A DNA stretch of 64,000 bases from Ferribacterium limneticum. GTDB taxonomy: Bacteria; Pseudomonadota; Gammaproteobacteria; Burkholderiales; Rhodocyclaceae. Positions 24,464 to 32,579 of the stretch are shown one piece after another (the stretch's first letter is position 1; each line of letters opens with the position of its first letter). The translations under genes were made by a program, and so were the position numbers. The notes under the pieces are model-generated. The model saw only the letters and a list, made by a program, of their open reading frames with translations, was not told where the DNA came from and searched no databases. The stretch spans positions 1,906,501 to 1,970,500 of the forward strand of contig NZ_CP075189.1 in the NCBI RefSeq assembly GCF_020510565.1, in the 5' to 3' direction.

Positions 24464-25033
24464 TTACTGCTTGATGGCTTCGATGGCGATGTCGATGGTC
24501 ACGTCGTCGCCGACGTAGGGCGCGTACTTGCCCATGTTGAAATCGGTGCGTTTGACGGTGACGGTGGCGTTGCCGCCGATGGCGTCTTTCTTGACCATCG
24601 GGTGCGGCATGGCCTGGTAGCCGGTTACCTTGAGGACGACCGGCTTGGTGATGCCCTTGAGGGTCAGCTTGCCTTCGATGCTGGCCGGCTTGTCGCCTTC
24701 GAAGACGACCTTGGTCGACTTGAAAGTGGCGGTCGGGTGCTTGGCGGTGTCGAGGAAATCCTCGCCCTGGATGTGCTCGTTGAAAGTCGCCGAGCCGGTG
24801 CTGACCGACTTGGTATCGATGACGATGTCGACGACTGCGGTCTTGGCGGCCTTGTCGAGGACGATGGTGCCGGTGGTCTTGTCGAAGCGGCTCATCTGGA
24901 CCGTGTAGCCGAAGTGGCTGTACGAGAAGCGCGGGAAGCTGTGCGTGCCGTCCAGCGTAAAGGTTTCCGGGGCGGCGAGGGCCGGGGTGGCGGCGGCGAT
25001 GGTGAGAGCGAGGATGGCGAGTTGTTTCTTCAT
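24464..25033 (-). CDS. YceI-family periplasmic lipid-binding protein
   Basis: 189 residues with a signal peptide (LAILALTIAAATPALA). YceI lipocalin-like signatures: FTLDGTHSFPRFSYSHFGYT, ASIEGKLTLKGITKPVVLKV and TVKRTDFNMGKYAPYVGDDVTIDI. YceI proteins bind polyisoprenoid or quinone-like lipids in the periplasm. It is the last gene of a leftward operon with a second YceI and a cytochrome b561, a recurring arrangement suggesting quinone-linked redox chemistry. The terminator at 24415-24446 follows. Confidence 0.9.
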   Translation of the reverse strand: MKKQLAILALTIAAATPALAAPETFTLDGTHSFPRFSYSHFGYTVQMSRFDKTTGTIVLDKAAKTAVVDIVIDTKSVSTGSATFNEHIQGEDFLDTAKHPTATFKSTKVVFEGDKPASIEGKLTLKGITKPVVLKVTGYQAMPHPMVKKDAIGGNATVTVKRTDFNMGKYAPYVGDDVTIDIAIEAIKQ

Positions 25034-25060
25034 GGTGATTCTCCTGTGGTGGGTTGGGGG

Positions 25061-25615
25061 TTATTTCGCTGCAGCGGTGATGCGGAACTTGATCTGGACG
25101 TCGTTGGCGACGATGTCGAACTTGGCCCAGGCGCCTTCGCCGATGGAAAAATCGGCGCGGCGGATGGTGAAGGCGCCATCGAAGACGCCGCTGTTGCCTT
25201 GTGCCGTGAAGGTGGCGGGGACGACGACATCCTGCGTCTTGCCCTTGATGGTCAGTTGCCCGGCAACCTCATATTTGTTGCCGCCGAGCGCCTTGACGTT
25301 GCCGGAAACGAATTTGGCCGTCGGGAAGGCTTTGGTGTTGAACCATGGCTTGCCGGCGACTTCCTCGTCGCCTTCCGCGGCACCGGTGTCGACGCTGGCC
25401 AGGTCGACATCGAAGCTGGCCTTGGCGGCGGTCGGTTTGGCCGGGTCGAAATTGAGCTGGCTGGAAAACTTCCGGAATTTCCCGTCGACCGTAACGCCCA
25501 TCTGTTTGTAGACGAAGTTGATGGCGCTTTTGTCGGCTTGCACCTGGGTGTATTCGACGGCGTTGGCAGCCGGAATCAAGGTTGCGAAGGCAAGGGCGAA
25601 GGCGAGGCGTTTCAT
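25061..25615 (-). CDS. YceI-family periplasmic protein
   Basis: 184 residues; signal peptide LAFALAFATLIPAANA. The mature chain has AINFVYKQMGVTVDGKFRKFSS, the deep-pocket start of YceI, and GQLTIKGKTQDVVVPATF, then FTIRRADFSIGEGAWAKFD. Its ATG overlaps the stop of the cytochrome b561 gene (ATGA), so it is translationally coupled. It shares only modest similarity with the downstream YceI copy, suggesting ancient rather than recent duplication. Confidence 0.9.
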   Translation of the reverse strand: MKRLAFALAFATLIPAANAVEYTQVQADKSAINFVYKQMGVTVDGKFRKFSSQLNFDPAKPTAAKASFDVDLASVDTGAAEGDEEVAGKPWFNTKAFPTAKFVSGNVKALGGNKYEVAGQLTIKGKTQDVVVPATFTAQGNSGVFDGAFTIRRADFSIGEGAWAKFDIVANDVQIKFRITAAAK

Positions 25616-26163
25616 GTTCTGTTCTCCTTGGAATGGCGGGGCAGGATGCGGGTCAGGATGTCGTCCTTGTCGATCAAGTGATGTTTCAACGCAGCGCCGA
25701 TGTGGCCGGCGAGGACGACGACGAAGAGCAGGTTGAGGCTCATATGGACGGTTTGCAGCAGGTCGCCGAGCTCCTTGTTTTTCTCAAGCAGGTCGGGGAT
25801 GGGCAGGACGCCGAAATAAACGGTCTGGAAACCCTTGGCCGAACTCATCAGCCAGCCGGACAGCGGGATGGCCAGCATCAGCCCGTAGAGCGCCAGGTGG
25901 CCGGCGTGGGCGGCGAACTGCATGATCTTCGGCATGCTGTCCGGCAGGGCTGGTGGGCGATGCGTGACGCGCCAGAGCAGGCGGAAGCCGACGAGCAGGA
26001 AGGCAGTGACGCCAGCCCACTTGTGCCAGGAATAGAGCTTCAGCTTGTCCGGCGACAGCGGCAGGTCGTGCATGTAAAAACCGAGTGCCAGCAGGCCGAA
26101 GATCAGGATGGCCATGAGCCAGTGCAGAGCCTTGGCGGTGCTTGTGTAGTGTTGGGTTGCCAC
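25612..26163 (-). CDS. cytochrome b561 (CybB family)
   Basis: About 183 residues from GTG 26163, which has AGGAGG six bases upstream; a TTG at 26169 is in frame but too close to that motif. Four TM helices carry the expected His residues: ALHWLMAILIFGLLALGF, LYSWHKWAGVTAFLLVGF, HAGHLALYGLMLAIPLSGW and VHMSLNLLFVVVLAGHIGAALKHH. It binds two b-type haems and passes electrons between quinol and periplasmic acceptors or superoxide. Its start region is supplied by repeat copy 5. Operon with two YceI genes. Confidence 0.9.
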   Translation of the reverse strand: MATQHYTSTAKALHWLMAILIFGLLALGFYMHDLPLSPDKLKLYSWHKWAGVTAFLLVGFRLLWRVTHRPPALPDSMPKIMQFAAHAGHLALYGLMLAIPLSGWLMSSAKGFQTVYFGVLPIPDLLEKNKELGDLLQTVHMSLNLLFVVVLAGHIGAALKHHLIDKDDILTRILPRHSKENRT

Positions 26164-26193
26164 GGTCAACCTCCTTTTTTCGGCAAAAATGAA
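26156..26193 (+). repeat. copy 5 of the dispersed repeat, spanning a gene junction
   Basis: GTTGCCACGGTCAACC, then CCTTTTTTCGGCAAAAATGAA. On the leftward strand this one element encodes the last residues (LPKKGG) and stop of the dioxygenase, the AGGAGG ribosome-binding site and the GTG start of cytochrome b561. Confidence 0.75.
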
Positions 26194-26969
26194 TAAGCAT
26201 CCATGGCGATGACGTAATCGTCGATGCCGGCATGGAAGCGCGTGGCCTCGGCGTTTTCACCACCGGCACCGAGTGCGACATACAAGGGCAACAAATGTTC
26301 ATCGCTCGGGTGGGCTTGCGCACCGCCGGGGGCTTGCCGCCGGTAGTCGAGCAAGGCGTCGATGTCGTGAGCGTACAGATTGTCGGCCAGCCAGTTGGTG
26401 AACTGGCGCACATAGGCTGGCGTCTGTCCGCCGCTGCGGGCGGCTATCTGGTAGTCGCGCAGATTGTGGGTGAGGTTGCCCGAGGCGATGACGAGAAAGC
26501 CCCTGGCCGTAAGCGGTGCCAGCGCCTGGCCCAGCTTGTAGGCTTGGGCCGGGCCGCCGCGGCTCTGGATGGAGAGCGGAATGACCGGCACTTCGGCGTC
26601 GGGGAACATCAGGCGCAGCGGCACCCAGGCGCCGTGGTCTAGGCCGCGGCCGGCATCGCTGGCGACCGGCAGGCCGGCCGCCTTCAGCGCAGCGACGACC
26701 TCTTCGGAAGCCTCGCGGCAACCGGTAGCCGGGTAGCGGATTTCGTACAGTTCATCCGGGAAACCCCAGAAGTCGTGGATGGTTTCCGGACGTTCGGCGA
26801 AACCGACGGTCGGCACGGCCGTATCCCAGTGGGCGCTGACGATGACGATGGCGCGCGGCAGGGCCAGCGATCCGGCCATGGCCGACAAGGCGGCGCCGGC
26901 CGCACCCGGGCGCAGCGCGAAAGTCGGCGCGCCGTGCGGAACAAAAAGGGTGGGTTGAATCTGTGTCAT
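26166..26969 (-). CDS. DODA-type extradiol dioxygenase (LigB/YgiD family)
   Basis: 267 residues from ATG 26969. Class III extradiol motifs: LFVPHGAPTFAL and SAHWDT with metal-ligand His residues, GFPDELYEIRYPA, GLDHGAWVPLRLMFPDAEVP with another conserved His, and SGNLTHNL. Relatives are plant DODA and bacterial YgiD, zinc or iron enzymes opening catecholic rings such as DOPA. It is divergent from a LysR gene and starts a leftward operon with cytochrome b561 and YceI proteins. The physiological substrate is unknown. Confidence 0.88.
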   Translation of the reverse strand: MTQIQPTLFVPHGAPTFALRPGAAGAALSAMAGSLALPRAIVIVSAHWDTAVPTVGFAERPETIHDFWGFPDELYEIRYPATGCREASEEVVAALKAAGLPVASDAGRGLDHGAWVPLRLMFPDAEVPVIPLSIQSRGGPAQAYKLGQALAPLTARGFLVIASGNLTHNLRDYQIAARSGGQTPAYVRQFTNWLADNLYAHDIDALLDYRRQAPGGAQAHPSDEHLLPLYVALGAGGENAEATRFHAGIDDYVIAMDAYSFLPKKGG

Positions 26970-27064
26970 CGCGGCAACTCCTCTGTCGATGGATGCACTG
27001 TAGGCCTGTTATTTGGATCGAAATAGCCGACAATGTGCAAATTACTATTGCTGGAGTTGCAACA

Positions 27065-27952
27065 ATGGATCGCCTCGATGCCATGCATCTCTTCGTTCGA
27101 GTCGCCGAACTCGGCAGCTTTTCGGCCGTGGCGCAGCAACTGGGTGTCGCTCGCTCGGTGGTGACGCGACAGATCGCCGCGCTCGAGGCGCATCTCGGCG
27201 TCAAGCTCATGGCGCGCAGCACGCGCCGGCTGGCGTTGACCTCGGGCGGCACGGCCTATCTGGAGAAATGCCGGGTCATCCTAAACCTCGTCGAGGCGGC
27301 CGAAACCGGCGTCGCCGAGGAGCGCCTGACGCCGCGCGGCAATATCCGCATTAGCCTGCCGCTCAGTTACGGCATGAAACGGCTGGCGCCCATCCTGCTC
27401 GATTTCTCGCAACGCTATCCGGAAGTCTCGCTCGACATGGATTACAGCGACCGGCGCGTGAACCTGATCGAGGAGGGCATCGACCTGTCGATCCGCATCA
27501 CCCGCCGGCTCGAATCCGGCGACGTAGCGCGCAAGATCGGTTCAAGCCGCATGTTGGTCGTCGCCGCGCCCGAGTATCTCCATCGCCACGGTAGACCGGA
27601 AAAACCGGCCGATTTGATAAACCACGTTTGCCTCGGCTACACCAACGCCGGCAGCAGCCAGCTCTGGCAATTCATGGTCGACGGGCAACTCGAAAGCTTC
27701 CATGTCCGCAGCCGCCTCAACGCCAACAACGGTGAGGTGCTGACCGAAGCCACGGCGCAGGGGCTGGGCATCAGCTGCCAGCCGGACTTCATCGCCGACA
27801 GCTATCTGGCCAGCGGCCGGGTCGAGGAAATCCTTGCCGCCTTCCCGATGCCCGAACTCGGCATCTACGCCATGCTCCCCAGTAATCGCCATGTCCCCCA
27901 CCGGGTCAGGGTCTTGATGGATACGCTGGCCGAGCGCCAGGTCTTGCCATAA
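27065..27952 (+). CDS. LysR-family transcriptional regulator
   Basis: 295 residues from ATG 27065, with GGAG nine bases upstream; a longer frame from 26963 is unlikely because it covers the divergent promoter. The winged helix is MDRLDAMHLFVRVAELGSFS, then ARSVVTRQIAALEAHLGVKL. The substrate-binding domain starts near residue 90 (GNIRISLPLSYG). It belongs to the AaeR/CrgA-like group commonly divergent from oxidoreductase genes. It probably regulates the dioxygenase-cytochrome operon from the 95-bp intergenic region. Residues about 172-184 (HRHGRPEKPADLI) coincide with a diverged repeat copy. Confidence 0.9.
   Translation: MDRLDAMHLFVRVAELGSFSAVAQQLGVARSVVTRQIAALEAHLGVKLMARSTRRLALTSGGTAYLEKCRVILNLVEAAETGVAEERLTPRGNIRISLPLSYGMKRLAPILLDFSQRYPEVSLDMDYSDRRVNLIEEGIDLSIRITRRLESGDVARKIGSSRMLVVAAPEYLHRHGRPEKPADLINHVCLGYTNAGSSQLWQFMVDGQLESFHVRSRLNANNGEVLTEATAQGLGISCQPDFIADSYLASGRVEEILAAFPMPELGIYAMLPSNRHVPHRVRVLMDTLAERQVLP
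27582..27617 (+). repeat. diverged copy of the dispersed repeat inside the LysR gene
   Basis: ATCGCCACGGTAGACCGGAA, then AAACCGGCCGATTTGAT. It matches the consensus except in the centre, and encodes a loop whose protein sequence is also ordinary for LysR proteins, so coincidence is possible. Confidence 0.45.
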
Positions 27953-28074
27953 ACGATCACGGCACAATTCTTTACCGATCCGTGCCAACCGTCATTATCG
28001 TCACGCGTTAATATTCGAATGGCAATCCGTCATTGCCGTCTGGCATCTTGAGTGAACTGAAAGGATTTCGAAAA

Positions 28075-28329
28075 ATGGGAATCGTGTGGACCATCCTGGT
28101 CGGCCTCGTCGTCGGCGTCATCGCCAAGTTTCTGCACCCCGGCAAGGACAACATGGGCTTTATCGCCACCATCCTGCTCGGCATCGGCGGCTCTTTCCTG
28201 GCCGGTGTGCTCGGGCAGGCCATGGGCTGGTATCGGGCCGGCGAAGGCGCCGGTTTTGTCGCCTCTGTCGTTGTCGCCATCGTCCTGCTGGTCATTTACG
28301 GCCGCTTGCGCGACGGCAACCCGAAATGA
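28075..28329 (+). CDS. GlsB/YeaQ/YmgE-family small membrane protein
   Basis: 84 residues from ATG 28075 (AAAGGATTTCG upstream). Three hydrophobic segments are IVWTILVGLVVGVIAKFL, GFIATILLGIGGSFLAGVLG and GFVASVVVAIVLLVIYG, with the family's HPGKD and GMGW-like turns. This 'transglycosylase-associated' family is stress-induced and of unknown biochemistry; the name does not imply enzyme activity. Its stop overlaps the start of the SIMPL-domain gene. Confidence 0.9.
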   Translation: MGIVWTILVGLVVGVIAKFLHPGKDNMGFIATILLGIGGSFLAGVLGQAMGWYRAGEGAGFVASVVVAIVLLVIYGRLRDGNPK

Positions 28330-29000
28330 ACCGGCGCCTGGCAACCCTGCTCGCCGGCGTTTTTCTCGCCGCCACGGCCCGCGCCGGCACCCTCGTCGAT
28401 CTCGCCGCCGAGGCCAGCCGCCCAGCCGCCAACGACATGGTGCGCGCCAGCGTCTACAGCGAAGCGAGCGGCAAGAGCCCGGCCGAACTGGCACAACGCG
28501 TCAATGCCGACATCGCCGAAGCGCTCAAGCTCATTCGCACCAAGTCCGGTATCTCGGTCAAGAGCGGCCAGCAGTCCACCTATCCCGTTTACAGCCAGGG
28601 CCAGAAAATCGATGGCTGGCGCATGCGCAGCGAACTGGTGCTCGAATCCAAGGATCAAGGCAGCGTTTCCGAACTGCTCGGCAAGCTGCAGCAAATGCGC
28701 CTGGCCGTCGGCGACGTCAGCCTGCAGCCCTCACCGGAAACCCGGCGCAAGGTCGAGGACGAAGCGACGCGCGAGGCCATTCAGGCCTTCCAGAGTCGTG
28801 CCGCAGTCATTGCCGGGCAACTTGGCAAGAACTGGAAGATCAAGCAGCTCAGCGTCCAGCAGGGGGGTGGCAGGCCAATGCCCATGATGCGCGCCGCCCG
28901 CGGTGTGATGATGGCGGCAGAAGCAGCACCTGCGCCGCTGGAGGCTGGCGAGAGCCTGGTGACGACCAACGTCAGCGGGCAGATCGAACTGGCCGACTGA
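28326..29000 (+). CDS. SIMPL-domain (DUF541) periplasmic protein
   Basis: 224 residues from ATG 28326, overlapping the upstream stop (ATGA). It has a signal peptide (LATLLAGVFLAATARA). The mature part has DUF541 traits: a long amphipathic helix (SPAELAQRVNADIAEALKLI), GWRMRSELVLESKDQGSVSELLGKLQ and a late AVIAGQLGKNWKIKQLSVQ. SIMPL proteins are widespread periplasmic proteins of unclear function, some linked to oxidative stress. It is followed by a small hairpin and a dispersed-repeat copy. Confidence 0.85.
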   Translation: MNRRLATLLAGVFLAATARAGTLVDLAAEASRPAANDMVRASVYSEASGKSPAELAQRVNADIAEALKLIRTKSGISVKSGQQSTYPVYSQGQKIDGWRMRSELVLESKDQGSVSELLGKLQQMRLAVGDVSLQPSPETRRKVEDEATREAIQAFQSRAAVIAGQLGKNWKIKQLSVQQGGGRPMPMMRAARGVMMAAEAAPAPLEAGESLVTTNVSGQIELAD

Positions 29001-29042
29001 ATGTAGTCACACTGAACTTGAGGGGCAGCCCCCTTTCGGGCT

Positions 29043-29081
29043 GTTGCTACGGTCAACCGGAAATTTCGCCCGAATTTGAAA
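29043..29081 (+). repeat. copy 6 of the dispersed repeat
   Basis: GTTGCTACGGTCAACCGGAA, ATTTC, GCCCGAATTTGAAA. It is intergenic and directly abuts a CAGCCC/GGGCTG hairpin (29026-29043) with no T run. Confidence 0.9.
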
Positions 29082-29245
29082 TGTCATGCCGTGGCCGGCC
29101 GGATCGGCCAAAAGCCCCTGTCGCGTAAGGGTTTTGCGCGCGAAGGCAATAAATTTTTCTGGCTGGTAATGCACTGTGAATTTGTTCACAGACGCTGCAG
29201 GGCGCGCAAGGCAGAATGAATCCATCGACTCAGAAAGGCAGGAAA

Positions 29246-29446
29246 ATGTCCCTCTCCAGCATCAAGGCAACTCCATCACAAACTGGCAGCAAAGTTGCCA
29301 GCAAGGGGAGTGCGCAGGCTGGCGAGATCGACCTGTCGGTATTCAATTTGCGCGATACCTTGAGCAACATCACGGTTCGCGAAGCAAACTTCAGCGAGTT
29401 TCTCTCAGCGCTCAAGCAGTTTGGCTCACCCACTACAAAGCAGTAA
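29246..29446 (+). CDS. small hypothetical protein
   Basis: 66 residues from ATG 29246, with AGGCAGGAAA upstream; an in-frame ATG at 29216 lacks one. The N-terminal half is Ser/Thr/Lys-rich (MSLSSIKATPSQTGSKVASK) and the rest forms a plausible amphipathic helix (FNLRDTLSNITVREANFSEF). There is no signal peptide or membrane segment. I do not recognise it. It may be real given the start context and isolated position, but a spurious frame cannot be excluded. Confidence 0.45.
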   Translation: MSLSSIKATPSQTGSKVASKGSAQAGEIDLSVFNLRDTLSNITVREANFSEFLSALKQFGSPTTKQ

Positions 29447-29474
29447 GTTCGCCGGGCGGCGAGGGCAAGCGGGG

Positions 29475-29549
<75 letters not shown>

Positions 29550-30077
29550 AACCTGGTGCTCTGACGGGGGCAAAGTAACCGCTGCACAGGCCGTGGTTAC
29601 CTGGTTTCTTTCTGGTTCGATCTTGTTGATGCCGCCAGAAATACCGTCAATTGCTATGCGCTTGGGGCTCTGAATAAATCCAGAATTCCGATAACGCGAC
29701 TGGTGATCACGTTCAAGCGGGGCGCATTGTAACAGCGTAGCGGCCGCTGTGTTGGGCAAATTTAATGTTTGGCGCTTTACCCGGCGCAGCCGTATGCGTG
29801 CCGGGATAGGCTATGCACTCGATATCGTGAAAGGCAGCGGGGTAGACAATCTCTGTTGCGTAGGGCGAAATGGCGTGATGCGACGCGAGGCCTGACCTCG
29901 ATTTCCGGTGTGCGCCGGAAAGTCTTGAGTCATGCGGGTTCCCGGCGGTCGGGGTGGGGGGGGGCGGGCTTATCCCCATTTCCTGTGGATAAGCTTGGGG
30001 GCAGGTACGGGGTTGATGTCCTAAGGCGCTGTTGCAGATACCTTTTACATCGTTTGCCTAACAAACAGGCAATGGCC
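29550..30077. other. 528-base interval without a gene
   Basis: It lies between the tRNA-Thr and arsR-type genes. Frames crossing it have no credible protein. It should hold the leftward tRNA promoter near 29560-29620. Apart from the inverted pair of DnaA-box-like sequences, a G-rich run and short direct repeats, I see nothing. Confidence 0.6.
29968..29994. promoter_or_regulatory. inverted pair of DnaA-box-like sequences
   Basis: GCTTATCC and GGATAAGC flank an 11-base spacer. One half contains TGTGGATAA, the complement of the consensus DnaA box TTATCCACA; the other is TTATCCCCA, one mismatch away. A single pair without AT-rich unwinding repeats or dnaA/dnaN neighbours is not an origin; a DnaA-titration or regulatory site is possible. 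Confidence 0.45.
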
Positions 30078-30371
30078 TCAGTTGCAGTAGATTTCCTGCA
30101 ACATGCCGATGATCACACTCAGCCGCTGGTCGGCGATGGCGTAGTAAACGCGGTTGGCGTCCTTGCGCGATTTGAGCAGGTGCTGGTTGTGGAGTTGGGT
30201 GAGGTGCTGCGAGATGTTGGGCTGCGTCGTACCCATTTCGCTGCAGATGTCTCCGACAGTCCGTTCGCCTTGCGCCAGCAGGCAGACGATGGCCAGCCTG
30301 AGCGGATGAGCGACCGCCTTGAAGCAGTGGGCGGTTAGCTCTATTTCCTTTTCGCTCCAGTTGTTGGCCAT
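30078..30371 (-). CDS. ArsR-family transcriptional regulator
   Basis: 97 residues. The winged helix shows CFKAVAHPLRLAIVCLLAQG, then TVGDICSEMGTTQPNISQHL with the recognition helix, and VYYAIADQRL for the wing. There is no metal-site CVCD motif; cysteines are at 16, 30, 43 and 96. Cys43 and the C-terminal Cys96 lie where SqrR/BigR-type regulators carry their redox or persulfide-sensing pair. It starts one base after the stop of the sulfate-binding-protein gene, so both are co-transcribed. Sulfur or redox sensing is an inference from those two facts. Confidence 0.88.
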   Translation of the reverse strand: MANNWSEKEIELTAHCFKAVAHPLRLAIVCLLAQGERTVGDICSEMGTTQPNISQHLTQLHNQHLLKSRKDANRVYYAIADQRLSVIIGMLQEIYCN

Positions 30372-30372
30372 G

Positions 30373-31368
30373 TTATTTTTTCAAATAGATCTGATCGAAG
30401 GTGCCGCCATCGGCGAAGTGAGTTTTCTGCGCTTTCTGCCAGCCGCCGAAGCTGTCATCGATAGTCACCAGCTTCATCTTCGGGAAGCTCGCCGCGTACT
30501 TGGCGGCGACCTTGGCATTGCTCGGGCGGTAGTAGTGCCGGGCGGCGATATTCTGGCCTTCCTCCGAATACAGGTAATCCAGATAAGCCTGCGCCGTCAG
30601 CCGAGTGCCACGCTTCTCGACCACCTTGTCGACCACGGCCACTGGCGGCTCGGCAAGGATGGACAGGCTGGGGGCGACGATCTCGAACTTGTCCTTGCCC
30701 AGTTCATTGACGGCCAGGATGGCTTCGTTTTCCCAGGCGATCAGCACGTCGCCGATGCCGCGTTCAACAAAGGTGGTGGTCGAACCGCGCGCCCCGGAGT
30801 CGAGCACCGGCACGTTCTTGAAAATGGCCGTGACCAGTTCCTTGGCCTTCTGCTCATTGCCGCCCGGCTGCTTGAGTGCCCAGGCCCAGGCCGCCAGATA
30901 GTTCCAGCGGGCGCCGCCGGAAGTCTTCGGATTCGGCGTGATGACAGCGATACCCGGCTTGGCCAGATCGCCCCAATCCTTGATCGCCTTCGGGTTGCCC
31001 TTGCGGACGAGGAAAACGATGGTCGAGGTGTAGGGCGAGGAATTGTTCGGGAAACGCTTCTGCCAGTCGGCCGGAATCAGCTTGCGTTCGGCCAGGGCAT
31101 CGATGTCGTAACCGAGGGCCAGCGTCACGACATCGGCTTCGAGGCCATCAGCCACCGAGCGGGCCTGCTTGCCGGAACCGCCGTGCGACTGGCGGACCTG
31201 CACGGACTGACCGGTCTTTTCCTGCCAGTGCTTGTTGAAGGCGGCGTTGAAGTCCTTGTACAGCTCGCGTGTCGGGTCATAGGAGACGTTGAGCAGGGTG
31301 GTCTGGCCAAAAGCGCTGCCCAGGCCGATTGCTACGGTCAACCCGAAAAACAGGCCAAATTTGAACAT
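30373..31368 (-). CDS. sbp: sulfate/thiosulfate ABC transporter periplasmic binding protein
   Basis: 331 residues from ATG 31368 with GGAG eight bases upstream. The signal peptide is [20 protein letters not shown], cleaved near Ala-Phe-Gly-Gln. Family motifs: [67 protein letters not shown] and [12 protein letters not shown], all typical of Sbp/CysP. It binds sulfate or a related oxyanion for uptake. No permease or ATPase genes are adjacent, so it must work with a transporter elsewhere. The hydrophobic core of the signal peptide is encoded by dispersed-repeat copy 7. Confidence 0.93.
   Translation of the reverse strand: MFKFGLFFGLTVAIGLGSAFGQTTLLNVSYDPTRELYKDFNAAFNKHWQEKTGQSVQVRQSHGGSGKQARSVADGLEADVVTLALGYDIDALAERKLIPADWQKRFPNNSSPYTSTIVFLVRKGNPKAIKDWGDLAKPGIAVITPNPKTSGGARWNYLAAWAWALKQPGGNEQKAKELVTAIFKNVPVLDSGARGSTTTFVERGIGDVLIAWENEAILAVNELGKDKFEIVAPSLSILAEPPVAVVDKVVEKRGTRLTAQAYLDYLYSEEGQNIAARHYYRPSNAKVAAKYAASFPKMKLVTIDDSFGGWQKAQKTHFADGGTFDQIYLKK
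31327..31366 (+). repeat. copy 7 of the dispersed repeat, encoding a signal peptide
   Basis: GATTGCTACGGTCAACCCGA, AAAACAG, GCCAAATTTGAAC. Read leftward it translates as [13 protein letters not shown], the signal-peptide core of the sulfate-binding protein, beginning right after its ATG. Confidence 0.9.
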
Positions 31369-31550
31369 GGGGAAACTCCGCAAGAGAAGATCAATGTGGC
31401 TAGTTTAGGGAGTTGCCTAACAATCAAAAAGAATGAATTCTTAAATGCTTATTATATTTTGATCTATGCAGTTGCCGGCATAAGCGGCGTTTGTCGGTGC
31501 CGGCAAACTGTGGTGTCATTGGCTGAAGCGACTTTCAGGAACAAATCACG

Positions 31551-32072
31551 ATGGCTGTCAGACAAATACTGCGCATGGGCGAACCGCTGTTGTTCAAGGT
31601 AGCTGAACCCGTCAGCGAATTCGGGACGGACGAACTCAAGCACCTGATAGCCGACATGTTCGACACCATGGCTGCCGCCGGCGGCGTCGGCCTCGCCGCC
31701 CCGCAGATCGGCGTTGGCCTGCAACTGGTGATTTTCGGCTTCGACAAGAGCGAGCGCTACCCGGAGGTCGGCTCGGTGCCGCAGACCATCCTGATCAACC
31801 CGGTCATCACGCCGCTCGGAGACGATGAGGTGCTGGGCTGGGAGGGTTGCCTGTCCGTCCCAGGTCTGCGTGGCGAGGTGCCGCGTTACTCGCGCATCCG
31901 CTACCAGGGCTTTGACCCGGACGGGAATCCGGTCGACCGCACGGTCGACGGCTTCCATGCCCGGGTCGTCCAGCACGAGTGCGATCACCTGATCGGCCGG
32001 CTGTTTCCGTCACGAATGCGCGATTTCGCACGTTTCGGTTTTACCGACGTGCTCTTCCCGGAACTTGTTTAG
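31551..32072 (+). CDS. def: peptide deformylase
   Basis: 173 residues from ATG 31551 (AGGAACAAATCACG upstream). All three Def motifs are present: motif 1 [11 protein letters not shown], motif 2 [11 protein letters not shown] with the metal-binding Cys, and motif 3 [14 protein letters not shown], giving the HExxH metal and catalytic site. It removes formyl groups from nascent proteins using Fe2+. No fmt, rsm or trk genes are adjacent, and the sequence departs from the usual def-fmt operon copy, so this is probably a second, stand-alone deformylase. Confidence 0.92.
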   Translation: MAVRQILRMGEPLLFKVAEPVSEFGTDELKHLIADMFDTMAAAGGVGLAAPQIGVGLQLVIFGFDKSERYPEVGSVPQTILINPVITPLGDDEVLGWEGCLSVPGLRGEVPRYSRIRYQGFDPDGNPVDRTVDGFHARVVQHECDHLIGRLFPSRMRDFARFGFTDVLFPELV

Positions 32073-32248
32073 TCGGGTCGAGGCTTTGCTGGCTCAGGTT
32101 TCCAGCGGACGATAGCTCCAGCGCGGGATGATGGGCAGGGCGAGCGTGGAAACGATGGCGCCACGGCTACCGGGGACGAATCCGTCGAATCAGCATTGTG
32201 AGCTTGAGATTGAAGAAAATGAGAACGGCGGATACGAACCAACACACG

Positions 32249-32579
32249 ATGTTCAGCTACCGAATTCTGGAAGAACGGATACCGATCAATCATCCGTTGC
32301 GTTAATTGCGTGCGCTGGTTGATGGCATTCATCAGTTCGATGAACGGCCTGTTTGTGACGCTGTACTGGCACACCGGCCGTCCGGGGATTTGTCTGTTGC
32401 GAGCCAGTTTTATTCAGATACTGTTCTCCATTCGCTCTGAGCGCCAACCAGTGCCGCACATTGAGTTCAACCTGCCGTACGGCTGGCTTGTTGGCCTGTC
32501 GACAGATGAAGGTATTTGGGCGGTGACCTGCTTCACGGAGAGCAGGGAGCGGCTTATCACGGAAGACATTGCGACATAG
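32249..32579 (+). pseudogene. IS5-like transposase N-terminal remnant
   Basis: One frame reads MFSYRILEERIPINHPLR, stop, LRALVDGIHQFDE; a second frame continues from about 32345 with VTLYWHTGRPG, then FIQILFSIRSERQ, IEFNLPYGWLVGLSTDEGIW and FTESRERLI. Together these match, in order, the N-terminal DUF772 domain of IS5-type transposases. A premature stop, a frameshift and a missing DDE domain make it inactive. It lies in the 800-base gap before the PKS gene and marks past insertion at the capsule-block border. No terminal repeats could be identified. Confidence 0.8.

Noticed and set aside
25478..25500. Repeat-like sequence (minus strand GTTACGGTCGACGGGAAATT) within a yceI gene
   Set aside because: It encodes VTVDGKFRKF, which is conserved YceI sequence, and the 3' half of the repeat is absent.
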